Source: Pigoraptor vietnamica (Eukaryota > Opisthokonta > Filasterea). Taken from it: a DNA stretch of 30,443 nt. Position numbers and translations under genes: made by a program. The notes beneath the pieces were generated by a model, which was not told the DNA's origin, did no database searches, and saw nothing but the letters and a program-made list of their open reading frames with translations. The stretch covers positions 2,501 through 32,943 of the forward strand of contig CALSCQ010002493.1 in the NCBI GenBank assembly GCA_943704525.1, in the 5' to 3' direction. Below, piece after piece: positions 1-10,616 of this stretch (position 1 is the first letter of the stretch; the number at the start of each line of letters is the position of its first letter).

Positions 1-10
1 CCGTACGTAC

Positions 11-109
11 GCACACACACACACACACACACACACGGAGCGATGGATTCGCGCACAGTGCACACACACACGTACATGCACACACACACACACACACGCA
101 CGCACGCCA

Positions 110-175
<66 letters not shown>
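11..175. repeat. CA/TG microsatellite, left edge
   Basis: Two nearly pure (CA)n tracts, about 12-36 and 61-175, are separated by a short non-repetitive spacer. Any ORF across them only encodes Thr-His dipeptides, so the tract is not read as coding. The same dinucleotide recurs in introns and spacers throughout the window. Confidence 0.97.
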
Positions 176-179
<4 letters not shown>

Positions 180-343
180 AGCATACGCGACGTGCACGAA
201 GCAGGTTGGAGGCGAGCACATGTCCGCAGCATGTTCACCCACTTTGCCTTGGCCTTCCGCCATGGCTGCGCTCGTCACGCCAGACGCAGAGATCGCAAAA
301 CGGATAAATGGGCTGCCTTCTTGTTCTTGCAACAAGAAGCACA

Positions 344-610
344 ATGGCACCAAAGAGCCTTCGTCATGCGTGGTTCGTGCTACATAAGCACGGATTGGAG
401 AGCAATCCGCCCTTGCCAACGGATCTGTCTTGGCTGAGCATTGCCGCTGCCGAAATCGAAAAACTTGTGGGCGAACGGCATGACACTCGCCTCTTACAAG
501 ACGTCGCCAGGAATGTACGCGACTACGCGCGAAAGAAACAACGTGAAAGCGCCCGTCGTCGCATTGATTCCGCATCACGCAACATACAACACACAAGCGT
601 CGACCCCTGA
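344..610 (+). CDS. doubtful hypothetical ORF, 88 aa
   Basis: An open frame from ATG 344 to TGA 608-610. Unlike its surroundings, the translation has normal amino-acid variety: a hydrophobic/aromatic start (LRHAWFVLHKHG), a predicted helical centre with alternating charged and hydrophobic residues, and a basic RKKQRESARRR stretch. It stops just before the 18-base tandem repeats. It matches no family I recognise. It could be a small gene, a last exon whose upstream exons lie left of the window, or chance. Confidence 0.2.
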   Translation: MAPKSLRHAWFVLHKHGLESNPPLPTDLSWLSIAAAEIEKLVGERHDTRLLQDVARNVRDYARKKQRESARRRIDSASRNIQHTSVDP

Positions 611-625
611 CACAATTCAACCCGA

Positions 626-679
626 CCCGCGACATTCAACCCGCCCGCGACATTCAACCCGCCCGCGACATTCAACCCG
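626..679. repeat. 18-base tandem repeat, 3 exact copies
   Basis: Unit CCCGCGACATTCAACCCG occurs three times at 626-643, 644-661 and 662-679, with degenerate related sequence on both sides. The unit length is a multiple of three, so frames pass through it open, but nothing else suggests coding. Confidence 0.9.
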
Positions 680-767
680 TCAGCAACGCTCAACACTCCC
701 ATGACACTCAACACAACCGTGACGCCACGCTCAAGACGCCCGCGACCTTCAACCTGTCGGCGACGCT

Positions 768-827
768 CAACACGCCCAACACGCCCAACACGCCCAACAC
801 GCCCAACACGCCCAACACGCCGAACTC
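768..827. repeat. 10-base tandem repeat, 6 copies
   Basis: Unit CAACACGCCC repeats five times exactly from 768 to 817, then once with a final base change (818-827). The core CAACxCxCC resembles the neighbouring 18-base unit, so the two arrays may have grown from related sequence. Confidence 0.9.
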
Positions 828-982
828 AACTTGCCCACAGCCATCGACTTATGGGCCGCCGCAACAGTTCTTGTTTTATCGACAACGTTCAACACTCCTA
901 CAGGGCTCGATAACAGCACGATGGTGCTTACTGCGACTACGGCGTTCAACTCGACACGCACACAACTCCTCTGCGACTTCAG

Positions 983-1150
983 CGCTCGACGCCCCTACGT
1001 CGCTCGGTGCCGCCCCAACGCTCGACGCCCCTACGTCGCTCGATGCCGCCCCAGCGCTCAACGTCCCTACGTCGCTCGATGCCGCCCCAGCTCTCAACGT
1101 CCCTACGTCGCTCGATGCCGCCCCAACGCTCGACGCCCCTACGTCGCTTG
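983..1150. repeat. 36-base tandem repeat, about 4.7 copies
   Basis: Units start at 983, 1019, 1055, 1091 and 1127, the last truncated. Copies differ by a few substitutions (GACGCC/AACGTC, CGGTG/CGATG) and have no indels. The period is a multiple of three, giving a 12-residue repeat in each frame (for example LDAPTSLDAAPA). The lack of indels could mean coding constraint, but I find no start, stop or splice signal that places it in a gene. Confidence 0.9.
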
Positions 1151-1290
1151 GCCCCACAGAAGTCTTTGCCCCAAAGAGCCGTTTAAGAGATTTGCCGGAA
1201 CAAGTGACTAATTGCGGCAAAAAAAGCCGCGCGCCCGACTGGTCTTTGTTTCTGTAGTTTATCTCGATTCAACACTGACAGACAGTCACC

Positions 1291-3049
1291 TCATCGATTC
1301 ACATCCGCGCCGGCAATGGGAGCGGCCGCACGAAGCGCGCGTAATGCGCCGCAGTTCTCAAAATTGTAAAGCCACGCAGAGACGTTCGCGACAAAGCGCG
1401 CAGTCCCCGCCGTGTCCCATTTGCAGAACAGCCGCGTGAATCCGCCGTCGATAACCAGTCGCTTGCCGTCCGTATCGTACGCGGCCGTCACCAAATTTCC
1501 GGCCGAGCCCCAAACCATTGGAATGAGGTTCCGAGTCCTATTCACAGTCGCAATCGTCACGCCTTCGTAGAGGTTCGCAATGCCAGTCGTGATCGGGTGG
1601 TTGGGAACGCAGCCAGCGCGCCCTTCCATTGCCGCATTCGGCAGCACGCCGACGAGCTGGTCACCGCGGGTGTTGCCGTCCATTCCCGCTCCACTTCCGA
1701 GTAATAGGGCGGCGACGATGTTCGCGTCCGCGTAATAAGGCTTATTGTCGCCCCAAATGTACACGCCGATGCCGCGATCGAATGCGCGCTTGATGGCGAC
1801 GAGATGGCTTTGCTGCAGTTTGGGGCTATAGTCGGAGATGATCCACAGTTGGCACGCAGAGTCGAGGTCGCGCTCGAGCACTTTGGCCTCCGGGGGTGTG
1901 TCCGCGTACCGAAGCACGCGAAATCCCTTGCGCTGAAGCACTTCCTGAGGCTCACGAAAGGTAAATTCTTCGCTAGTGTAGAGCTGCAGCACAACCACAG
2001 TCCCTTCGAAAGCTCCGTCTTGCCCAAGATCGTAAGCACTCCCTGCGTCGTCAAATGGAATGTGACACGCAACGTAAGATGCACGAGCGCGAAAACAACA
2101 AGTTCTCCGGAGCCCGATAGCATATCCCCCCCTCCCCCCTTTTTTCCAAGCACCCACACACATGCGGACAACATGCGCACCTTGCGCATTCCCATACTGG
2201 TCAAGTTGCGCGCCTGCGACTCTGTTCTGCCCAGCGTGAATCGTGTACGGCGACACCGCGACGCGTATGGCCTCGCCTCTGCCAATTCCCAGCGCACCGA
2301 GCGTCTGCGGTCGGTTGTTGTCGTCGAGATCCTGTGGGGCAAAGCGAGGTTTCATAAAAAGGTAAGGGAATAAACAAAGTAAGTACGGCACAGCCATGTA
2401 AGACACATTAGGCATACCGTGTCCGACAGCGAGCGCGCGGACGACAACTTACCCTTAGAACGCGAACGCAATGAACGAGGACGATACGCGCACGGCTCAC
2501 GTTCGTGCGAGCTTCCACAGTCGACTTGAGGCTGGGTATAGTGTGCTCGGGCGAATACGGTATACGCACGGTGTCGCCGTTGAGAAAGACAAGCCGTATG
2601 CGCGGATCATCCACGTCGCGCACGACATCGCTCGAAGTTTGCGTGTGCGTCTTCGCGCGCTGGACAGTATCCGCAAGAAGCCGCCGCTCCTCTTCCGACA
2701 GAGCGACTTCGCATACGGGACACGCGCACGAAGAACCACTTCGTCGCAGCGCATCGCCAAATTTACGACCAAGGCACTGCGGGCGCGACAAAGCACCGTT
2801 AGCGAAACCGACGCTCCTTGAGGCAACGTAGTGCCATTGTCACGAGTGGCTCAATTGTGTTCGAAAGTGGCGAAGGCATGGAGCATTAAAGGCGGGAGGT
2901 GTTGCACTTTGACAACACAGAGTAACTCAAATCTTAAGTCATCTTACCTCCGCGCACCATAGAAGCGGCTCGTGGTCGCAGCTCGCCGTTAACTCGCGAC
3001 CATAAAACTCACCCGAGAGTTTGTCGCGCTCGCAAATGGGGCATCGCAT
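1291..3049 (-). CDS. RING-like / ubiquitin-like / alpha-beta domain protein, 442 aa, 4 exons
   Basis: Minus-strand gene rebuilt from splice signals. Exons: 3049-2948, 2776-2453, 2331-2181, 2042-1291, with donors GTAAGA, GTAAGT and GTGCGC, and all phases matching. Start is ATG 3049, directly before the first cysteine pair. Residues 3-57 form a RING-like site: CPIC, 17 residues, C-x-H, 5 residues, CAEC (the C-x2-C is completed exactly across the first splice), 17 residues, CPVC. The H-to-C gap of 5 is longer than in a classical RING. About residues 92-168 resemble a ubiquitin-like fold: RIRLVFLNGDTVRI, then after the splice DLDDNNRPQTLGALGI, like the ubiquitin segment around its TLSDYNI. About 205-435 is a soluble alpha/beta region (WIISDYSPKL, GVYIWGDN, NHPITTGIANLYEG, DGGFTRLFCKWD) that recalls ThuA/glutamine-amidotransferase-like folds; no catalytic residues are assigned. 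It is probably a ubiquitin-pathway protein, perhaps an E3. The substrate is unknown. Confidence 0.8.
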
Positions 3050-3586
3050 GGTTGCTGCGGTTTTCGAGGGGAAAATTGGCGACTCGAAGAAACCTTTTTT
3101 TTCTCCAGCATCTGACTGGCGGAGTGAACGGGCGGGGCGAACGGTGTAACAGGCGGGGAATCACGGTCCACTGGCAAGTGGCTAACCGAGCCGGAACATC
3201 CCCTTTCACGACACAGCTGGCAGCGCATGCGACGAGCGCACGATACACTGTACGCACACACACACGCACACGCGCGCACACACGCACGAGCGCACACGGA
3301 CACGTCCAACACACTGCCCTATGTGACATTTATGACAACGCTGTCGTCGAATCTTTGTTAACTTTGGTCGACTTTGGTTCACACAGCATCTATTCAACGT
3401 TAACTGGCATTGCTCCACGCACGTGCGTGCTCGTTCACGCACTAGGGGCGCACTGGTAAGTTTCAACACACAATCCGTAATCCACTTGAGGTAATGCGCA
3501 AATCCGCTTGCGATGCTCTTGGTGTGATTTCACGCACACTAATTTCCTTTCCTCGGTTCTTTGAATCGGTCAGCGTCCCTGCGATC
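3050..3586. promoter_or_regulatory. shared divergent spacer, RING/UBL gene and RNF213 gene
   Basis: These 537 bases separate two start codons pointing apart, so they must hold both promoters and both 5' leaders. No convincing TATA box is seen. An imperfect CA/CG repeat lies at about 3252-3304. The plus-strand frame is open from ATG 3494, so part of the right side could be coding if that start is used. Confidence 0.5.
3252..3304. repeat. imperfect CA/CG repeat in divergent spacer
   Basis: Alternating purine-pyrimidine tract of CA and CG steps (ACACACACGCACACGCGCGC type) in the middle of the spacer. Such tracts can adopt left-handed DNA, but no function can be read from the sequence. Confidence 0.8.
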
Positions 3587-6500
3587 ATGGGTAAACACGG
3601 CTCAAAGGGAGCCAAAAAGAAGGGCAAGGGGCCTGCGGCTGCGAAGAAGGGCGCGACGCGCGAAAATGCGCCTCCCATTCACGGCGCGGCAGGGCCCAGC
3701 ACTACGTCCGCGACTGTTAACAAGGCGCCTGGCGGGCACGTCGCGAACACGGCGGCCCGTGGGCAGGAGTCACGTGGAAGCAGCGTGAACCCAGCGTCTC
3801 GCGAAAGTGGCGTGAACGTACAGGAACACCGTCCGGACTCGCCGAGCCCCATGGACGGCGTGGAGACGGCGGCGGACACGGAAGCGCGCGACCACAACGG
3901 TACTGTTGAGTACAAAATGCCTGCGAAGGCGCTACCTGCGCGCTCGGACGGTGCAGAAGATTGGGAGCGCGAGGCGGCTAACGAGATCAGCGCATCTACG
4001 ACGCCTGCGACGAACTCGGACGTCAATTGCGTGACGGACGACCCCCTCATGGATGCAGCGCCGGCTCCGGAGGCGAGCGCTAATGGAGACGGAGCGCACG
4101 GCGGGCTTCCGTACAGCGCGTCCCCGGAGCGGGTGGAGTTTCAAGATGTCGCGCAACACAAGCGGCCCGGTGATCGCCGCTCCTTCGCCGAGGTCGCCTC
4201 AGCCCCTGCCCCTGCGGCGAGCACCCGACAGCCGCAGCAAGCGCACGGCAAGACCGCAGTCGTCGTGAAGGTCTCGCAAGCGGCGCCGTCGTCCCAACGC
4301 GGCCACCACAATGCGTGGCGGGATTCGAATGCTGCGACGCGCGCTATCGAGTCAAAGCCGATGGTCAAGACGGTGTTTTTCGCCTTCGTCGGGCGGCCGT
4401 TGCACCCTGGACAGTCGCTGATGCTGGTCGGCGATTTTGTCGGCTGGGATGAGGCGAAGGCGATCCCCCTGGGTGCGCCCGTCGTACCCAACTGTTACGT
4501 GTGCCCTCTCGAACTGCCGGACGGTGCGCTGTACAAACTCATCGTGCGCTCCGAGCGGGTGAAGGACAAGGGGGGCTTGTTGGCGAGGGCGTTCGACGCG
4601 GTGAAGGAAAAGCTCATGACGCCGCGCGAGTATGACGTTACTTGGGACGCTGATCCTGATCTCACGTTTGACGGATCGGACGTTGTCTTTGCGACGCTGC
4701 GCGTGGGCCAGCGCATGCCGGTGGCCGATCGCACGCGTGCGTACATCCACGCCTTGTTTTCTCTGCTCCGCCGAGGGGAACTGTCGCTTCTGGATGCGTG
4801 TCTTCACCTCCAGTCGTACGCTGACCATCACCGGGACGATTCCCTCGTGGACGTCGACGTGCTCAACTCGCTGTATGGGCATTGCGTTGACGTTGATGAC
4901 GTTGTCCCTACATTCTTCGCGTGCGTACTCGGAGCATTTTATAGCAAACCGGGCGGTCTCGTCGACGTGTGGATCAGGCAGGCTGCTGAGCGGAGCGTCC
5001 CTCGTCTCACGCACTTGCTTGCCGTAGCGTTTCGCGCTTTGCCTGCTCGATCGAGCGCGCCGGTCGGTCCACCGTCGCAAACGAGCGCGGGAGAGGCCCT
5101 TTCGTTGAGTTCGAAGGCGAGGGATAGCTATGTTCCACTGGCCATCGACCGCGCCGTCACTCATCTGAGCGCCCAGTCGCCAGCGTGGATCGAGTGGGCG
5201 GACGACCGGCTCGTGTTTCCCTCGGAGTTCCAGAAACCGTGCAATGCCGATACCCTATTGGAGCTGCAAGAGCAGTTGGCAAAGCTCGAGGCGAAGCGCG
5301 TGTGGGACGAGGCTCCGGAACGGCGGTACCACGCGATGGCGGGCATGTCTCGTTGGCTCTCGCGGAGCATGGATGCGATCCTCCTCACGTGGGCGACGTT
5401 TTCGCGAATGGGCGTCCGTGACTCTGACCTTGCGCAGCATCTCGCACCAAAGGCGAAGACCGCGATCTGTGCCGAGGTCCATTCTGCCAATCGCGTGAAG
5501 GCCGCCGTCGACGCACACCCGATATTGTGCACAACGACCGCGGGTTCGATCCTTCGCAATCGCATAATCGACGCACTCGGTGTAACGTCCTCGCTAACGG
5601 TCGCGGACGCGGAGCTGTGGGCTGACGCTGTCGGCTCCGGGCCGTTGTTCGACGGCTACCCGAAGGAACGCTTCGCCGCCACTTCGTCCCTTGCGAAACA
5701 CATGTCCGGACTGGTGTCGGCAAACCCCGCCTTTTTCCGCCTTGTCGCCGCATGCGTCCCTGCGACTATCAGCGGCGAAGGGGAGCACGCAAGGGCTCTC
5801 GCGGACATTGTCAACAAATGGATTGTGACGGGTTCGCAGGCCACCGACCCTGCGAGTTGCGTGCACCGCTTCCTCGATGTTGTGCGCGGAGCGGGTCTGG
5901 ACCCGGAGGACTTTGTCGCCGACACACTGGCTGAGCGGCTGTGCCAGCACATTCGCCAAATGTCTGTGGACGATGCGCTCTCCCTAGCAAGCGTGCATCA
6001 GCTTGCGGATTGCGGGCCCCTCTTCGGTCGCGTCGAGGGCCACCTCGCATTCCTGTTGGGCACGCGCACGGGCACGATTGAGGACCTCCACAGATATCTT
6101 CGATGTCTCTGCGCGATGTCACCGCGTGACGACGCACTGCCGTTTGCAGTTACCACACCGTAAGTACTAAGAGGATGTAAGCCAATCACTCTATACATGA
6201 GGCTTTTTTTCGCCCGTTCGTTTTCCCTCGCATTACTGATTACCGACCCTTGCACGCGTTTGCAGCGTTGCAGCGCGTTTGTGCGCCAAGGCGATCGATA
6301 TGCACGCAACTACGCGTGCTGAGAACGGTCGTCGGCCGTGGATCTCCGCGATGCAGCGGCCGGGGATGTGGCTGAACGTACTTCGCGCGACAGGCCCAGA
6401 CGCGTGTATTGCGATACTCCGCGCCTGTCGCTTCCTGCGAAATGTGACAGACGAGGTCCTTCATTTTGCGGCGTCGCTCAGAGCCGGCACCCTTGTCCTC

Positions 6501-9500
6501 AGAGAGCTCAAGAGCGTCGACGGAGTGGAGGACGCGACGATCGGCGCCTTCTGTGCTGCGGTGATTCGGGCGGCGGACATGGATACCACGCGCAGTGTGC
6601 GCGAGGCTCGTCAAGCTTGGCACGAGTGGGGACGTCGCGCTGGTGAGCTGGCGGCGCTGTACAGGTGCTGCAAAGAGCATGGCGTTGGGGATGCTGCCGA
6701 GCTCGAGCGCTCGCTCGACCTATTGCGATCGGGCGCGGACGACTTGACTGTTGCCCAGCTGCGCAGCGTGGACACTTGGGCGTCGCACGTGGCGCACTTT
6801 GAAGGTGCGCGCCGTTACGACGAGTATGGCCGGCACGTCACGTTTCAGAACATCCTCGCTGAGACGGTCGAGGAATTCAAAAATCATGAGGACAACGACG
6901 GCGAAGGCGAGGAAGGAGGGAACGGCGCTGGAATTGCAACCGTCGCCGTGTTTCTCGCGAGCGCACTCCCGAGGGCTTTGAGGTCGTACGGCGCTCTCGT
7001 GGCGAAGCACGCGGCCGAGGACCTCTCCATTACGGATGTCGCGCGCATGTGGACGCGCGTTCCGACGGACGTCATCGAGGCAGAGATGCGCTTTGCGGCG
7101 CGCTGCAGCATCGTGAAGGAGATGGGCCATGATCTGCCCGACGTGCGCGACTGGCGGACGGGGCCCCCCGCTGTGTCTGCCTTTTGCGCTTATGTCGCCG
7201 ACTATTCCGTCGCAAAAGACATTATCGCCGCCACGGAGATTTACGCGGGCGCCTCGGACGACAAGCTGTCGCTGGCGCTGCGCGAGTTTGTCGCGCGGAT
7301 CGAAAACAGGAGCGCGAACATGGAACTTGTGCTTGCGGTGCACGAAGAGATCGCTCGGTCGACGGCGCAGTTGCGGGAGGCGAAAGTGGACGACGGCCGT
7401 AGCATGTTGGAGCAGCTTGCGCGTTCGAAGGCTCTCGCGGAGTTTGTGAGGGAGGTTCGCGGTGACGACATGCGCTCACTGATTGGTGCCGTGGAGGAGC
7501 ACTCCGAGTCGCTCGTGAAAGAAACCGAAGTCGACGACTTCATACGCAGCAAGCGGTTTCTCGTCCCTCTCATTGAACACCCACCTGCGAACGCGCCGGC
7601 CCTCCTCGACCGTCTGTGCGAGTGCCTCGTGCAGCACAACGAGCCCGTCGTCGTCCGCCTCATGTCTAGCTGCGCGCACGTCGGCCAACTCCGCCGCCTG
7701 TTCAAGAGCGTCGCCAACAAGAGCGAGATCACGAAGGAGGCCGTGCGCCTTGTGCTCGAGAGCGGCACGGCGCGCTTGTCTTGCGAGAAGGGAGCGTGTC
7801 TCCTGTCGATCACGTACAGTGAAGACCACGGCGCGGCGCCTCGTACGCTTCAGGCGGACGATGTGGACGATCTCCGTTGCAGGTGTGTAGATTGTCCTGC
7901 TGCGATGAGTGTGCACTGCATTTATTTTTGCGAGATGTGTAGTTGTCATACGGCGTGTGGTGTGTGTGTGGCTCTGTGATATTGTGCCCGTGTTCGCTAT
8001 CGTTGCTCACTTGACTTGAAACGTGCAGGGCGCACCTCCTCAAGAACACCTCGGGCCAGCGCAGTGAGGAGCTCGGTGGCGAGGCAACCGCACACGTGGC
8101 CGCTTTCCTCGAGCTTGCGGACGCCCTCTTCCGCGTGCGGGACCTTGCCGCCCAGCTTCTTTTCGAGGGGCACTTCAAGTACCTGTCTTGGCGTTGGGAA
8201 TGCAACGCGCGCGCCGCTGTCGAAGAGAGCGAAACCATGGCGGCCGAACTCGAGAGTGACCTGGACGACTGGCAGTGCGACGTAGAGGTCGGGCGTATGG
8301 CCAACCCTTGGCTCCGTCACCTCACGACACGCGAAATGTGGCTGATCCTAGAGCACTTGCGTGAGCCGGCGAACGCTGTGAATACTGCCACGGTGGCTCG
8401 CGTGCTGCGTCTCGTGCACCCGGCGATCGCGCTCCGAGCACCGTCGGCGCGCGTCGTCGCGGCTGCGCAAATCGCGGGCCACGTGAGCGCGCAACTCGCA
8501 GCGTGCGCAGAGTTTGTGGCCGAGTGTGCGGCCGACCGAGAACTTCTCCGTGGACTGCTGTCGTCGCTCGGGGACGGCAGGGGAAACGGCGTGCGCGTGG
8601 AAATGGTTGTCGTTGCCGAGCCCGCGCAAATGGTCAGCACAGTTGCGGCCGCGTTTAAAGCCGTGTCGTCGCGTCCTACGAAGCGGACGTGTCTCCTGTG
8701 CCATGACGGGACGACGTATGAGGAGATTCACCTCCTTCTCTTGCGCTGTTTTGTGGGCGACGCCCTTGGCGGCAACAGCAGCGACGCGTTTTGTATCGCC
8801 AACGTTCAGCAGCTGAACTTCGCGCTGCAGAGCCGCCTCGTTGAGGACGTGCGCAAGCTCGAAGGAGAGGGTCGCACCGGCAACCGGCTCACGCTCGTCA
8901 CGTGCCGCGCGGGAGGGGACGCAGGCGACCAGGAGCACATTGCGCACCAGTTCTCCAGCGGACGTCGGGAGATCGCGCCCCTCTCGCCCGAGCAGTTGCG
9001 CGCGCAGATCGCCCTCTGGTCGTCGTGCCGGGTGTTGTGTGTGTGGTCGGCGGAGGCGGGGACAGGCAAGTCAGAGTGGATACACGAGGACGCCCAGAAG
9101 AAGGTTTGTGTGCTCATATGCATATTGAACGCTGTAGAAGTAACTGACAAGCTTCGCTGAAACGACGCGTGTCCACAATTGCAGGGCAAAACGACTCGCG
9201 ACGCCACGCTTCACGTGAGCGGCCCCACCTTGCGCGCCGAGCTGGTCGAGAGTGCGTTAGCCCTTCGCCCGAGGGGATTCAAGCGTTTTGACGCCCTTGT
9301 CGTCGAGATTGGCGCCGGCGTGAGCGACCCTGCGCTGGTCAGCGCTTTCCTTTTCGACCTCATTGTTCTCCGGTCCGTCCGTCCGGACTGTCCGCAGCGG
9401 GTGTACATCAAGCTCTCTTCGCCCACTCTGCGCGACCGCATCGGCTTTGTGCGAGGTGCGAAGGACGTGCGAGTCGACTTCGACCTCTCCCGGCTTGTGT

Positions 9501-10558
9501 GCGACGATGACGTCCAGACAGTGTGCGCATATCTCGCCGCCCACGAGTCAGGCGCAATCAACCGCGGGACGGTCCCCATCCCCCACGCAGACGGCACACC
9601 CCGTGACGCTGGCGCTCCACAGTTTGTGCCGATGGCGAAGGACCGTTGCGCCGCGCTGCTTGAAAGGCACTTCTTGAGTACCATTCCCGTGGCGCAGCGC
9701 TCGTACGCGGTTCTTGGCGTGTTCGTGCGCGTCCTCTCCCTTCAGCTTCGCAACTTTCACCGCAGCGTTTTCTTTCGCCACCAGTTCCTCGACCCGAATG
9801 CGGCAAGCTCGCGGGACATTCGAAGCGTCGCGGTCGGGACACTCGTCGACGTTGCCCGCGCCTTTGCGAGGTGCAGCATCGGAACCGTCAGTGGCAACGA
9901 CGCGATGGCCCGCCAGCGTTCCCTCGTGAACTGGCAAGACAGCCGCCACTTTGTGCTCGCGTTCCAGCCGTGTGGACACAGCGTGAGCCCCATCTACCGC
10001 GACCCGGCGTCGATACCGGCGGCGATGACCTCGTTTCTCGCAGAGCAGTCGTCCTTCGGAAACGCGCGTGACCGCGCGCAGCAGCACTACGCCCACATGA
10101 CGCACGCGCAGTTGCTCGACATTCTGTTGCGGATTGCGCGCCCGAATTACGTGCCGGGCGCTGCCATTGACGGCCTTCCCCGTGGCTACGTGATCACCCC
10201 GGATGGCCTGCTCAAGATGGTTCTCATCCTCTGGCGTGTGCGTGCGCGGGTGCCCGTCATCATCCAAGGCGAGACGGGCGTGGGGAAGACGTCGCTCGTC
10301 GGGTTTCTTGCGCGCGCGTCGAAGGCCGACTTTCATGCCATCAACATCCATGCTGGCACGGAGCGCGGGGACATTGTCGCGTTTGTGGAGATGTGCGAGC
10401 GCCGTGCGCAGGAAACGAATGCGGAAGTTTGGGTATGTGCCAGAAGGGGATTGTACTTTGGCGGATAATCTGGGTTTTAGCATGTGTGTTGCGTGGACGT
10501 GTATGTACGCGCGCGTGAATTTGTGAGTGCATGTGTGTGTGTGCGTGTGCGTGTGTCC

Positions 10559-10616
<58 letters not shown>

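Noticed and set aside
43-387. Left-edge ORF of 114 residues over the CA repeat
   Set aside because: More than a third is Thr-His repeat encoded by (CA)n, and the remainder shows no recognisable domain.
983-1150. 36-base array as a possible CRISPR
   Set aside because: The units are directly adjacent with no unique spacers, and the genome is eukaryotic.
2043-2180. Coding continuity across 2180-2043 in the RING/UBL gene
   Set aside because: The frame is open, but the segment is G-tract and Cys/Arg-rich, and a GTGCGC donor with a CAG acceptor removes 138 bases in phase. Treated as an intron, though retention would also stay in frame.
3494-3586. Upstream in-frame ATG at 3494 as the RNF213 start
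   Set aside because: It has C at +4 and would add 31 residues of ordinary spacer-like translation. ATG 3587 has A at -3 and G at +4. Not excluded without 5' mapping.
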